Shown: positions 41,114 to 49,984 of the stretch, piece after piece | Position numbering within the stretch: position 1 is the stretch's first letter | Layout of the letters: every line of letters starts with the position of its first letter | Position numbers and translations under genes: made by a program | Source of the DNA: Streptomyces sp. NBC_01304 | GTDB lineage: Bacteria > Actinomycetota > Actinomycetes > Streptomycetales > Streptomycetaceae | Direction: 5' to 3' | NCBI RefSeq assembly: GCF_035975855.1 | Contig: NZ_CP109055.1 | Coordinates: 806,001-870,000 of the forward strand | DNA length: 64,000 bases | The notes under the pieces: generated by a model | Told to the model about the DNA's origin: nothing | Seen by the model: only the letters and a program-made list of their open reading frames with translations | Database searches by the model: none

Positions 41114-41668
41114 ATGCTGAACAGGTCCCTTCGCGCCGCCGCCCTCCTTGCCGTCGTGGTGGCCGTAGCCGCGCCCGTCGCCGTCGCGGCACCTGCCGTG
41201 TCCTCGCCGCCCGCGCGGGAGACCGTCGCCGTCTCCTCGCTCAAGGGCGACGCCCGCATGGACTACCCCGTCGCGGACCAGGAGGTACGGGTGTCCGTCG
41301 ACGCCCGCTCCACGTACACCGCGGGCAGTATCCCGCAGCACCCCTCGGGCACCTTCCGCATCTCGCACGCCCAGGACGGCAAGCTCTACTGGGGCGAGTT
41401 CAAGGTCGACTGCCTCACCACCGGCGGCCCCACCGCCACCGTCACCGGCCGCCTGGTCCGCACCAGCCCCGGCCACCCCTGGCTCACCGAGCTGGACCCG
41501 CACACCCGCATGGGCGTGAGCTTCTTCGTCCCGGAGAACGGCGAGGCCCGCATCGGCCTCTCCGGAGCCACCAAGAAGGGCAAGCCGCTCCTCACGAAGT
41601 GCATGGCGCCCGCCGCCGACGCGAAGGTCGTCGACGGCGCGTACACCCTGCACGACCGCAACAGCTAG
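41114..41668 (+). CDS. Secreted protein of unknown function
   Basis: 184 aa. ATG 41114 (GGAG upstream) begins a Sec signal peptide MLNRSLRAAALLAVVVAVAAPVA; cleavage near VAVAAPA. The mature part has a beta-rich pattern (RISHAQDGKLYWGEFKVD, ATVTGRLVRT, MGVSFFVPENGEARIGLSG) and two Cys that could pair (DCLTTGG and LTKCMAP). It resembles Repetin-like secreted Streptomyces proteins, but no domain can be named with confidence. Confidence 0.8.
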   Translation: MLNRSLRAAALLAVVVAVAAPVAVAAPAVSSPPARETVAVSSLKGDARMDYPVADQEVRVSVDARSTYTAGSIPQHPSGTFRISHAQDGKLYWGEFKVDCLTTGGPTATVTGRLVRTSPGHPWLTELDPHTRMGVSFFVPENGEARIGLSGATKKGKPLLTKCMAPAADAKVVDGAYTLHDRNS

Positions 41669-41785
41669 GCGCTCCACCGGGGGAGGAGGGAGGGGATTCA
41701 ACTGCGGGCCGCCCGTGGGCCGGTCGCGCAGTTTCCCCGACCTCGCGAGGCCTCGCCGCACTCCCCGGCCGACACTGATGCGCAC

Positions 41786-41965
41786 TCAGCCCATGGCCGC
41801 GACCATCCACCCGCCGAAGACTCCCAGCGGAAGCCCCATGAGGCCGGCGGCCATCAGCCACCCCACTCTCCGCGTCGACCTCGCACCGACCAGCCCGCAG
41901 AACGGGGCCATCACAGCGCAGTAGAGCAACAGGACGGGGAAGAGCAGCAGGATGCCGGCTCCCAT
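41786..41965 (-). CDS. Small membrane protein, 59 aa
   Basis: ATG 41965 with GAAGGGAA upstream. Two hydrophobic segments (ILLLFPVLLLYCAVMAPFCG and VGWLMAAGLMGLPLGVFGG) separated by a short basic loop. No family recognised. Its promoter region carries the perfect palindrome at 42059, shared with the divergent FMN reductase. Confidence 0.7.
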   Translation of the reverse strand: MGAGILLLFPVLLLYCAVMAPFCGLVGARSTRRVGWLMAAGLMGLPLGVFGGWMVAAMG

Positions 41966-42058
41966 GATGTTTTCCCTTCGGCGGGTTCCGCGGCTCCCAT
42001 CCAGGAGGCACGGCACAGCCGTAGCAGGCTCTCTGCGGCCACTCACCCTCACACTATA

Positions 42059-42072
42059 TTGAACGCGTTCAA
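42059..42072. promoter_or_regulatory. Perfect palindrome TTGAACGCGTTCAA (TetR-type operator)
   Basis: A 14-bp exact palindrome in the intergenic region between the small membrane protein (94 bp away) and the FMN reductase (155 bp away). TATATT lies immediately before it. The shape is typical for TetR-family operators, yet no TetR gene adjoins it; the only TetR gene in the window is 15 kb away and has different operators. Confidence 0.65.
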
Positions 42073-42226
42073 ATTCGCGCGGTGATCAGGTCCTCGCACT
42101 CGGCTCGCAGGTGTCCCGCCCGCGCTGCCCCGCGCGCTGGCGTGGCGCCCAAGGTTGCCGTGCAGGTTGGCCGATGGTGGTGGGGCGCCTCGCGCAGAGG
42201 TCAGCCGTCCCCTCAGGAGCACGTAC

Positions 42227-42871
42227 ATGAGCACGTCTTACGCGCAGCAGTCCGCGCCCTCCCGGGCGGAACAGTCCGAGCCCTCCCACGAGGAGGCAGG
42301 CGAGCAGACCGGTGACCGTATCGCCGTGGTCATCGGCAGTAGCCGTCCGACGCGGATCTGTCCTCGCATCGCCGCCTGGATCCGGGATGCCGCGCAGGAG
42401 GGCAGCCCGCTCCACTACGACCTGCTCGACCTCGCCGAGGTGAACCTGCCCCTGCTGGACGAGCCGCTCAAGGCGGCGCTGGAGCAGTACGAGCACGAGC
42501 ACACACGGCAGTGGAGTCGCACGGTTCTCTCCTACAGCGGCTTCCTGTTCGTGTTCCCCCAGTACAACTGGGGCTATCCCGCCGTGGTGAAGAACGCCGT
42601 GGACTTCCTCTACCACGAGTGGCACGACAAGCCGGCCACCGTGGCCTGCTACGGCACCCATGGCGGAAACAAGGGTGCGACTCAGTTCCTGACCGTCCTC
42701 AAGGGCTTGCACATGCGCTCGCTGGACGATCACCTCGAACTCGTCATCACGGACCAGGACGTCGACGACGCCTGGCAGCTCAAAGACGTCAATGCCACGC
42801 TGCACCCCTACCGGGACCAGGTCAGGGCGATCGACGAGCAGATGATCCAGGCTCTCAAGGACGGCCAGTAG
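42227..42871 (+). CDS. NADPH-dependent FMN reductase-like flavoprotein
   Basis: 214 aa. ATG 42227, CAGGAG upstream. After a 30-residue polar N-terminus, a flavodoxin-like fold: RIAVVIGSSRPTR (phosphate loop), DLLDLAEVNLPLLDEP, FVFPQYNWGYPAVVKNAVDFLYHEW (the FMN_red signature), ACYGTHGGNKGA. Such enzymes reduce FMN, quinones or azo compounds. The C-terminal helix is typical length. The extra polar N-terminus is unusual. Confidence 0.88.
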   Translation: MSTSYAQQSAPSRAEQSEPSHEEAGEQTGDRIAVVIGSSRPTRICPRIAAWIRDAAQEGSPLHYDLLDLAEVNLPLLDEPLKAALEQYEHEHTRQWSRTVLSYSGFLFVFPQYNWGYPAVVKNAVDFLYHEWHDKPATVACYGTHGGNKGATQFLTVLKGLHMRSLDDHLELVITDQDVDDAWQLKDVNATLHPYRDQVRAIDEQMIQALKDGQ

Positions 42872-43085
42872 CACGGCCGGAGCCGCTTCCGCACGCCCGA
42901 CTGCCATCACGGTCAAGCATCGCCACTGCCAGAAGTTGGATCAACGACGTATCTTGCAACCGCAGTCACCACCGCAGGCACAACAGCGGTTCAGGAAGCG
43001 GGGAGCAGGGAGCGTGGAGCTGCGCGAGGGAGATGTACCCGGCCGCCCTCCACCCGGCCGGAACCATGACTTCACAGGGAATCCC

Positions 43086-44279
43086 ATGCCCAAGCTGCGC
43101 CACGTCGCCGTTGCCGCCCTCTGCGCGGCCCTCCTGATACTCACCGGATGCGGCCGTGCGGAAAGCGGGCACCCGGGCCCCTCCCGCACCACCGGCGCCA
43201 ACGGCCTTCACGACGGCCCTGCCTGGCGCTACGACTACACCGGGAAGGACACCAACGCCTCCTTCGAAGACATCGCCGCCGCCTCCGCCGACGACGCCTG
43301 GGCGGTGGGCAAGAGTCCCGTCACCGGATGGGTGGACGACCAACGGACGCTCCTCTTCCACTACGACGGGAAGGCATGGCGCCCGTACGACCTCCCGCCC
43401 GCGCTGCGCCGCCTCGACGAGCTCCCCATCGTCCGGCTCGACGCCTCCGGTCCGGGTGACGTGTGGCTCTTCGCAGGCGTGCTCACCAACCCCGAGAGGA
43501 GTCACCCGCCCCTGGCCGCGCACTGGGACGGCAAGACGTGGCAGGTCGTGGACCTCCCCCGGGACTTCCCCGATGCCGTGTTCGGCGCCGCCGCCTTCGG
43601 CCCCGAAGACGCCTGGGTCGTCAGCCGTACGGACACCGCCTGGCACTGGGACGGGCGGCAATGGCGCGACTTCCGCCTGCCCGGCAGGGCGTACGCGCTG
43701 GCGGGCGTATCGGGGCGGGATCTGTGGGCCGTGGGTGCCGGCCCGGAGAGTGAGAGCGTTCCCGGAGCCGCGGCCATGCACTGGGACGGCAAGAAGTGGA
43801 CGGAGGCGACGTTGCCCACCGAGCCGCCGGGGCCCGAGGACGACCCGCACTTCGCCGAACTCAACTATGTCGTCGCCCTGTCGACCCGCGACGTGCGGGC
43901 CTTCGGCGACGTACTCAGCGAGGGTGGCGACAGCGACGCGTACTCCGCGGCACTCGAACTGCGCTGGGACGGCTCCCGGTGGGCGAAGCAGGACGAGCCG
44001 GCGTGCTGCGTGACCGGACACGGCCCGAAGGCCTTCTTCCTCAGCCCCAAGCGCTATTTGACTCCGTCCGGCGAGGAGCTGCGCATCACCCAGCCGCCCT
44101 GCCTCGCCGGCCGGCCGGGCAAGGTCGGCGCGAAGGGGTGCCGGCAGAAGCTCCAGCTCGAGGACTACGCCGCGGTCCCGGGAACCCGGCAGACCTGGGG
44201 CGTCGGCTCCGTCAGGGGCAGCGGCGCGGGTGCGGACCCCGCCCGCCCCGTCATCGTCCGCCTCACCGCGGCTCCTTGA
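43086..44279 (+). CDS. Lipoprotein with beta-propeller-like repeats
   Basis: 397 aa. ATG 43086 with AGGGAA upstream; lipobox LILTGC, Cys about 22. Four to five repeats with a DxW-type core: DDAWAVGKS, GDVWLFAGV, EDAWVVSRT, RDLWAVGAG, then WDGKKW and WDGSRW between. These resemble Streptomyces sialidase/galactose-oxidase-like extracellular repeat proteins. Bound to the outer face of the membrane; ligand unknown. A Cys cluster (CC, then two single Cys) is near the C-terminus. Confidence 0.8.
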   Translation: MPKLRHVAVAALCAALLILTGCGRAESGHPGPSRTTGANGLHDGPAWRYDYTGKDTNASFEDIAAASADDAWAVGKSPVTGWVDDQRTLLFHYDGKAWRPYDLPPALRRLDELPIVRLDASGPGDVWLFAGVLTNPERSHPPLAAHWDGKTWQVVDLPRDFPDAVFGAAAFGPEDAWVVSRTDTAWHWDGRQWRDFRLPGRAYALAGVSGRDLWAVGAGPESESVPGAAAMHWDGKKWTEATLPTEPPGPEDDPHFAELNYVVALSTRDVRAFGDVLSEGGDSDAYSAALELRWDGSRWAKQDEPACCVTGHGPKAFFLSPKRYLTPSGEELRITQPPCLAGRPGKVGAKGCRQKLQLEDYAAVPGTRQTWGVGSVRGSGAGADPARPVIVRLTAAP

Positions 44280-44418
44280 CCCTGGCGCCCTCGCGGTGCG
44301 TCTCCACGCAGGCTCCGGAAACCCCGAACCCCTAGGGGAAACGGGTGGGGTCAAGTCCACCAGTTGGATGACCAGTTGATGGATGTGGTGAGCGGGTGTG
44401 GTCGGCGAGGCTCTGCGC

Positions 44419-45930
44419 ATGAAGAAGATCAAGCGCAGAGCCGCCCTGGTCGCCGCATCGGCCGCCGTGTTCAGCCTCACCGTTCCGCTCGCCGCGAGCG
44501 CCGCCCCTGAGGGCAGGGCACCGGACGGCCCCGCCTGGGAGCGCTGCGAGGGTGGCGGCGCGGATCCGCGGCAGGAGTGCGCCACGGTCCAAGTGCCTCT
44601 GGACTACGCCGATCCGGACGGCCGGCAGATCTCCCTCGCCATCTCGCGGATCCGCAGCGAGAAGCCTCAGTCGCGCCGCGGCGCGCTGCTGCTCATCCCC
44701 GGCGGGCCCGGGAACACCGGTCTCAACGGGCCCACCGACAGGGCGAAGCAACTGCCGGCGTCGGTTCGGGACGCGTACGACCTGATCGGCTTCGACCCGC
44801 GCGGGCTCGGCCGCTCCACGCCCGTCAGCTGCGGGTTCGCGCGCGGCGACCTCTCCCCCATGAAGCTCAGGCCCTGGCCGGGGCCCGACGGGTCCCTCGA
44901 CGAGAGCGTCGCCACCGGAAGGCGGATGGCCCGGGCCTGCGAGCGCAGCGGCGAGGCCGACGGAGGCGCGCTGCTGCGCAGCCTCACCACCGCCAACGAG
45001 GCCCGCGACCTCGACCGCATCAGGGCCGCGCTCGGCGAGCGCAAGATCTCGGCGTGGAGTGTTTCGTACGGTACGTACCCGGGCGCGGTCTACAACCAGC
45101 TGTTCCCGCATCGCGTCGACCGCCTCGTGCTCGACAGCAACGACAACCCCGACCCCACGAAGGTCGGTCGCGGTTGGATCGCCGCGCACGAGGCCGGAGT
45201 CGAGGACAGCTTTCCGGCCTTCGCCAAGTGGGCGTCGGATCCCGGCAATCCGCTGCGCCTGGCACAGCGCGAGGACGAGGTGCGGCCGCTCTTCCTGCAC
45301 CTCGCACAGGAGTTGGACCGCAAGCCGATCCCGTGGCCGGGCGCCAACCCTGCGGAGCTGAACGGCAATGTGCTCCGCCACGAGTTGCTCAGCGCGCTGT
45401 ACGCGCCCCGGGAGAGCTTCGACGGCCTCGCCGAGCTGATCCTGGCCGCACGTGCGGGCAAGGTGCCGCCCGCACCGCCCGCCCCGCCCGAGGACTTCAT
45501 GCAGAACGCCGCCACGGTGGGCACCGCGGTCGTCTGCAACGACGTCAAGTGGCCGACCGACGCTGCCACTTACCAGAGGGGCGTCGACGAGAGCCGGGCC
45601 AGGTTCCCGCTCACCGCGGGAATGCCCAGGGGCGTGACGCCGTGTGCCTTCTGGCCGTACGCGCCCAAGGAGCCGCCGGTGCGGATCACCGACCGGGGGC
45701 CGTCCAATGTGCTGCTCGTGCAGAACGCGCGCGATGTCGCCACCCCGCTGGCCGGCGCCCTCGAACTCCGCAAGGCCCTGGGCGGGCGGGCCAGGATGGT
45801 CACCGTCGACTCGACCGGACACGACGCGTACCTGGACAACGGCAACGAGTGCGGCGACCGGACCGTCACGCGCTACCTCGTCACGGGGAAGCGGCCGGGG
45901 CGGGACGTGTATTGCGCGACGGCGGGCTGA
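44419..45930 (+). CDS. Secreted S33 alpha/beta hydrolase (tripeptidyl aminopeptidase-like)
   Basis: 503 aa. ATG 44419; signal peptide MKKIKRRAALVAAS...ASAAP. Alpha/beta-hydrolase: oxyanion LLIPGGPGNTG, FDPRGLGRSTPV, nucleophile Ser in WSVSYGTYPG, a helical cap, C-terminal TAP domain with Asp in QNARDVATPL and His in STGHDAYL. Streptomyces tripeptidyl aminopeptidase (Tap) relatives share this plan and length. It cleaves short peptides outside the cell; exact specificity unknown. Paired Cys suggest disulfides. Confidence 0.9.
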   Translation: MKKIKRRAALVAASAAVFSLTVPLAASAAPEGRAPDGPAWERCEGGGADPRQECATVQVPLDYADPDGRQISLAISRIRSEKPQSRRGALLLIPGGPGNTGLNGPTDRAKQLPASVRDAYDLIGFDPRGLGRSTPVSCGFARGDLSPMKLRPWPGPDGSLDESVATGRRMARACERSGEADGGALLRSLTTANEARDLDRIRAALGERKISAWSVSYGTYPGAVYNQLFPHRVDRLVLDSNDNPDPTKVGRGWIAAHEAGVEDSFPAFAKWASDPGNPLRLAQREDEVRPLFLHLAQELDRKPIPWPGANPAELNGNVLRHELLSALYAPRESFDGLAELILAARAGKVPPAPPAPPEDFMQNAATVGTAVVCNDVKWPTDAATYQRGVDESRARFPLTAGMPRGVTPCAFWPYAPKEPPVRITDRGPSNVLLVQNARDVATPLAGALELRKALGGRARMVTVDSTGHDAYLDNGNECGDRTVTRYLVTGKRPGRDVYCATAG

Positions 45931-45962
45931 GGACGCGGACTTGGGGCCGGGGCCGGTAGTGG

Positions 45963-46769
45963 CTACTGGCCCTCGGCCCGTGTCTCCTTGCGGACGTCTG
46001 CGGCGATCCTCGCGGCCTCTTCCAGGGAGTAGGTGCCCGATTCCTTGTTCGCGATGACCAGAGCGACCGTGCTGTAGTCGGCCCAGGCACATATGTAGTT
46101 CAGCTCTTCGTCTCCCGAGAGCGCGCCCTTCGCCTTCTGGCACTTCATCAGAGCGCCGTCCAGGTTGGCGGGTGACACGTTCTCCGGGGCGCCGATCAGC
46201 TCGACGTCGTCCTCATCCGCCACTTCCTTCTTCACGTTCCCGAAGAAGGTGTCGAGTGATTTCGCAGGGTCCTTCGACTCGCCGTACGCACCGACGAAAA
46301 TGAGGTCCTTGGAGCTGGATGTGTAGTCGGGATTGATCACTTGGGCGCCCGGCGAGAGCACGCCGGAGAACAGGTTCGAGGAACCGGAGTCCTCGACGGG
46401 GTCGGGCTCGCCGTCATTGCCGCTGCGCTTGAAATCACCGTCCAGCAGCGAGACAGGAGCGGTCAGCTTGTGCGGACCGTCGTCGGCGAGGCCGGACCCG
46501 TCGTCCGAGGTGAGGTACCAGACACCACCGCCGATCGCCGCCAGCACCAGCACCGCGCCCACGATGGCCCCGGTCCTCTTGCTGCTCGGGCTCCCGCCCG
46601 CCGGTTGCGGCGGCACTGCGCCGTAGGGCAGCGGAGGGGCCTGAGGCGGGGGCGGGCCGTAACCCGCCGGTGCCTGCTGCGGGTACCCGTACCCCTGTGT
46701 CGGCGGCATCTCCGGCGGAGGCGGCGGCTGTTGCTGCCCGTAATACGGTTCGGGCTGGTCCTGGCTCAT
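45963..46769 (-). CDS. Single-pass membrane protein with Pro/Gln-rich N-terminus
   Basis: 268 aa. ATG 46769. Residues 1-65 are Pro/Gln/Tyr-rich and cytoplasmic (QPEPYYGQQQPPPPPEM), residues about 67-87 one membrane helix (GAIVGAVLVLAAIGGGVWYL), and the rest an extracellular domain with two Cys (LMKCQK, NYICAW), perhaps a disulfide, then a helical end. Typical of Streptomyces proteins of unknown function, of the sort linked to secretion or Ser/Thr kinases. It converges on the S33 gene, 32 bp apart. Confidence 0.8.
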   Translation of the reverse strand: MSQDQPEPYYGQQQPPPPPEMPPTQGYGYPQQAPAGYGPPPPQAPPLPYGAVPPQPAGGSPSSKRTGAIVGAVLVLAAIGGGVWYLTSDDGSGLADDGPHKLTAPVSLLDGDFKRSGNDGEPDPVEDSGSSNLFSGVLSPGAQVINPDYTSSSKDLIFVGAYGESKDPAKSLDTFFGNVKKEVADEDDVELIGAPENVSPANLDGALMKCQKAKGALSGDEELNYICAWADYSTVALVIANKESGTYSLEEAARIAADVRKETRAEGQ

Positions 46770-46877
46770 CGTGTCTGTCCCCTCCGCGTACTGACCAGTC
46801 GTCTTGCAGATCGTGGCCGCGGCCACCGGCGTGCATCGCACGGACTTGACTTCCCCCAGTGCGGATCAGTTGACGCA

Positions 46878-47906
46878 CTACGGGCTGCTCGCGGTTCCGG
46901 GCTGCGGGGCGGTCAAGGCCTCGTCCCAAGTTCCGGACCTCGCGTCTGCGCCGTACCCATGGCCCCCGAAGGACCGCCGGTAGGCCGCAGGCGTGGTGTG
47001 CACCAGGGCGTGGAAGCGCCTGCGCAGGTTGGCGGCCGAGGACAGCCCCACCCGTACCGCGACCGTCTCCACCGGCAGTTCGGTCTCCTCCAGGAGCGCC
47101 CGCGCGGCCGCGACGCGCCGCTGGAGCAGCCAGCGGCCGGGGCTGACACCGAGCTGGTCGGCGAACCTGCGCGCGAGGGTGCGCGGCGAGACCCTGGCCC
47201 GCGCGGCGAGGTCTTCGAGGGTGAGGGGCTGGTGCAGCCGTTCGGTGGCCCAGTCGAGGACGGGGGCCAGCGATTCGGCCTGCCGGTCGGCGGGGGTCCC
47301 GGTGCTGTATTGCAGCTGCCCGCCCTCACGGTGCGGGGGCATCACCATGTGCCGGGCGACGTGCGCGGCGTAGGCGGCGCCGTGGTCGGCGCGGGCCAGG
47401 TGCAGGCACAGGTCGATGCCGGCGGCGGTGCCGGCGCTGGTGGCGATGTCGCCCAAGTCGACGTACAGGGTGTCGGGTTCGACCTCCACGTCGGGGAAGC
47501 GTGCGGCGAGCTCGGCGGCTAGCCGCCAGTGGGTGGTCGCCCTGCGGTGCGCGAGCAACCCGGCCTCGGCGAGGAGGAAGGCGCCCGAGCAGATCGCCAC
47601 GATCCGGGCGCCCCGGCGGTGCGCCCGCCGCACGGCGTCGATCACCGCGGGCGAGGCGGGTCCCGCGCGGTGCTGCCAGCCGGGGACGACCACCGTGTCG
47701 GCCGCGTCGAGGGCCGTGAGGTCCGCGCCGACGAGCATGTCGTAGCCGGCCAGGGTCGGCACGGCGCCCGGACGCTCGGTGCACACGGCGAACTCGTACC
47801 CGCTGACCAGACCGGGGCGCCGCACGCCGAAGACCTCGGCGGCGGACGCCAATTCGAACGTGGACTGCCGCTGCACGACCAATGCCGCCACCCGGTGCAC
47901 TCCCAT
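46878..47906 (-). CDS. GATase1-like/AraC transcriptional regulator (FtrA type)
   Basis: 342 aa from ATG 47906. N-terminal DJ-1/PfpI-like domain (RVAALVVQRQSTFELASAAEVFG, IVAICSGAFLLAEAGLL with the nucleophile-elbow Cys), C-terminal AraC double HTH (LEDLAARARVSPRTLARRFADQ, VAVRVGLSSAANLRRRFHALV). These FtrA-like regulators govern stress or catabolic genes. Divergent from the cupin and monooxygenase pair across 70 bp, which are its likely targets. Confidence 0.9.
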   Translation of the reverse strand: MGVHRVAALVVQRQSTFELASAAEVFGVRRPGLVSGYEFAVCTERPGAVPTLAGYDMLVGADLTALDAADTVVVPGWQHRAGPASPAVIDAVRRAHRRGARIVAICSGAFLLAEAGLLAHRRATTHWRLAAELAARFPDVEVEPDTLYVDLGDIATSAGTAAGIDLCLHLARADHGAAYAAHVARHMVMPPHREGGQLQYSTGTPADRQAESLAPVLDWATERLHQPLTLEDLAARARVSPRTLARRFADQLGVSPGRWLLQRRVAAARALLEETELPVETVAVRVGLSSAANLRRRFHALVHTTPAAYRRSFGGHGYGADARSGTWDEALTAPQPGTASSP

Positions 47907-47976
47907 GGCAAGAAAGTATCCCTTGATGTCGATCCAGACACTGGGCGGTGCGTATCTCCGGGGCGAGGATCGGGTC

Positions 47977-48300
47977 ATGACGCAATCACCAAGTGACGTC
48001 CAGTTCCTGCACGTTGACGAGGTCGACGCCGTGGAGGTCTTTCCCGGGATCGTCCGGCGTCGGCTGCCAGCGACCGCGTGGGCCCGCGGCTGGATGTACG
48101 ACTTCGCCGCGGGGACCGAATGGCCCGAGGACGACCTGCACGACGGCGAAGAGCGCTACTACGTGATCCGGGGCGAGTTCATCGACCGGGGACAGCGGCT
48201 CGGTCCGGGCAGCTACGTCGTGTTCGCGCCGGGCAGTCGGCACCGCCCACGCACCGAGACCGGCGCCCGCATGCTGGGCATCAGCATCCTCACCCACTGA
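47977..48300 (+). CDS. Cupin domain protein
   Basis: 107 aa from ATG 47977. Small beta-barrel: FPGIVRRRLPATAWARGWMYDF, EWPEDDLHDGEERYYVIRGEF, then LGPGSYVVFAPGSRHRPRTE with a metal-type His pair. Shares the divergent promoter region with the FtrA-like regulator; 20 bp before the monooxygenase gene. Function unknown, possibly anti-oxidative or ligand handling. Confidence 0.8.
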   Translation: MTQSPSDVQFLHVDEVDAVEVFPGIVRRRLPATAWARGWMYDFAAGTEWPEDDLHDGEERYYVIRGEFIDRGQRLGPGSYVVFAPGSRHRPRTETGARMLGISILTH

Positions 48301-48320
48301 TCACGACGAGACGGGCCATC

Positions 48321-48629
48321 ATGCAGAAATCACCGATCACCAGGGTGAGCGAGGCACGCGTACGCCCTGAACTCTTCGAGGCATTCCACGAATGGATCGT
48401 CTCCGCGGTCCGCGAGTTCCCCTCCCGCCATCCCGGGCTCCTTGACCACGAAGTGCTGCTCGCGCCGCCCCACTCACTGCTGTACGTGAGTCGCTGGCGC
48501 AGCGAGGAAGACCTGGTCGGCTACGCCGGCGAGCACTGGCGTCACCAGCCCGTGGTCCTGCCGGGCGAGAACGAATACCTCCTCGCACCACTTCAGGTGC
48601 GGCACTTCACGCGCGCGGCTCTGGGCTGA
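48321..48629 (+). CDS. Antibiotic biosynthesis monooxygenase (ABM)-domain protein
   Basis: 102 aa; ATG 48321. A ferredoxin-like alpha+beta barrel of the ABM family: AFHEWIVSAVREFPSRHPGLLDHEVL, LLYVSRWRSEEDLVGYAGEHWRHQPVV. These cofactor-free proteins act as monooxygenases or dodecin-like scaffolds; many have unknown roles. Co-directional with the cupin gene, probably one transcript controlled by the FtrA-like regulator. Confidence 0.78.
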   Translation: MQKSPITRVSEARVRPELFEAFHEWIVSAVREFPSRHPGLLDHEVLLAPPHSLLYVSRWRSEEDLVGYAGEHWRHQPVVLPGENEYLLAPLQVRHFTRAALG

Positions 48630-48650
48630 CTCGGCCCACCTCGACGCAAC

Positions 48651-49916
48651 TCAGACCGCCTCGATACCCTGCGCCACCAACCGCTCCCGCACCGCCTCCC
48701 ACGACGGGTCGACGGGATGCAGAGCGTGCTCTCCCACCCCGACGTCCTTGAACCCGCTGGAGGTCGCCACACACACCACCGGGCCCGACACCTCCTCGGC
48801 GAGCGAGCGCAGTCCGGCCAGGCCGGCAGCGGCCGACAGCTCCAGCCACAGGCCCTGGCCGGCCAGTTCCGCCTGGGCGCGGCGCAGTGCGGCGTCATCG
48901 ACCAGGAGCGCCCGGCCCCCGCTGCGCTCGAGCGCCAAGACGCCGCGGTAGCTGTTCACCGGACAGTCGATGCCGTACGCATCCGTCCTGCCCACCGCCA
49001 CCCTGGTGGCCGGTACTCCCAGGCGGACGGCAGCCGCCAGCGGGCCGCCCTCGGCCGGCTCGCAGCTGTACAGCGGCGGTACGCGGTCGATGAGCCCGAG
49101 CCGGTGCAGTTCGGCGAAGCCCTTGCCGATGCCGAAAAGCAGCTCGCCGTATCCGGTGGGCACGAACACCGCGCCCGGCACGCCCACTTCGGCCGCGATC
49201 TCATAGGCAACCGTCTTGTAACCCTCCGGCCCGAACGCGCTGCCGGTGTGGAACGGCGTCAGGTTGCTGACCGGGTGGAACGGCGTCAGGTTGCTGACCG
49301 GGTGGAAGCCGAAATGATCCACGATCCTCTCGGTCAGCGGCCACCGCTCCTCGGCGGGCACCGGAAGCACCACCGCCCCGTACGCGGTGAGGAACGAGCC
49401 GACCGCGGGCGGCAGTTCGGCCGAGGCAAGCACCACACAGCGCAGCCCGGCGCGGGCCGCGTACGCCGCGGCGGAAGCGCCGTGGTTGCCCGAGGACGCC
49501 ACCACGATGCCGGGCGCGTCGACGCCCACCGCGGCACTGACCGTGCAGCGGTTGAGACGGTCCTTGTGACTCCAGGTCGGGTTGCGTGACTCGTCCTTGA
49601 CGAGGACTCCGTCGCCGATGTCGATCAGCGGGGTTCCGCCCTCACCGAGCGTCGGCACGAGCAGTGGGGGCAACAGCGGCGCCCACCGGTCCAGGCCTCG
49701 GCCGGTGTCCGCTCCGGTAGCACCCACCAGAAATCCGTCCGGCACGCGCGCGTAGTCGTAGTCCACGTCCACCGGGTACGACATCTGCCGGGTGCTCGTG
49801 CGCGGGCAGCCACGGGTCAGCGGCGGCCACAGCGGATAGAGCTGCTCCGGGTCGCCGAGGGAGCGTTGGGCGCGGGCGAGGGACACGGATGCGGCGGGGG
49901 ATGCGGATGCGGACAT
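48651..49916 (-). CDS. PLP-dependent lyase/threonine-synthase-like enzyme with internal duplication
   Basis: 421 aa. ATG 49916 preferred because GAGG lies 7 nt upstream; ATG 49922 is too close to it. PLP fold type II: VKDESRNPTWSHKDRLN (Schiff-base Lys 118), SSGNHGASAAAYAARAG phosphate loop, GYGELLFGIGKG. It resembles threonine synthase or diaminopropionate/cysteate-like beta-replacement enzymes. Residues around FHPVSNLTPFHPVSNL carry a 9-aa exact duplication from a 27-bp repeat, which may disturb the active-site region. Substrate unknown. Confidence 0.85.
   Translation of the reverse strand: MSASASPAASVSLARAQRSLGDPEQLYPLWPPLTRGCPRTSTRQMSYPVDVDYDYARVPDGFLVGATGADTGRGLDRWAPLLPPLLVPTLGEGGTPLIDIGDGVLVKDESRNPTWSHKDRLNRCTVSAAVGVDAPGIVVASSGNHGASAAAYAARAGLRCVVLASAELPPAVGSFLTAYGAVVLPVPAEERWPLTERIVDHFGFHPVSNLTPFHPVSNLTPFHTGSAFGPEGYKTVAYEIAAEVGVPGAVFVPTGYGELLFGIGKGFAELHRLGLIDRVPPLYSCEPAEGGPLAAAVRLGVPATRVAVGRTDAYGIDCPVNSYRGVLALERSGGRALLVDDAALRRAQAELAGQGLWLELSAAAGLAGLRSLAEEVSGPVVCVATSSGFKDVGVGEHALHPVDPSWEAVRERLVAQGIEAV
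49248..49301 (-). repeat. Perfect 27-bp tandem duplication inside the PLP enzyme
   Basis: Bases 49248-49274 and 49275-49301 are identical, and GTGGAA follows again. The duplication adds nine residues in frame. No substitutions separate the copies, so it is recent or an assembly effect. Confidence 0.92.
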
Positions 49917-49984
49917 CGTCATGCCTCGGAGCTTAGGGAACGGCGTTCCCGGCCGACGTGTGCGCCACGTCCGGCGTCGAGCCG

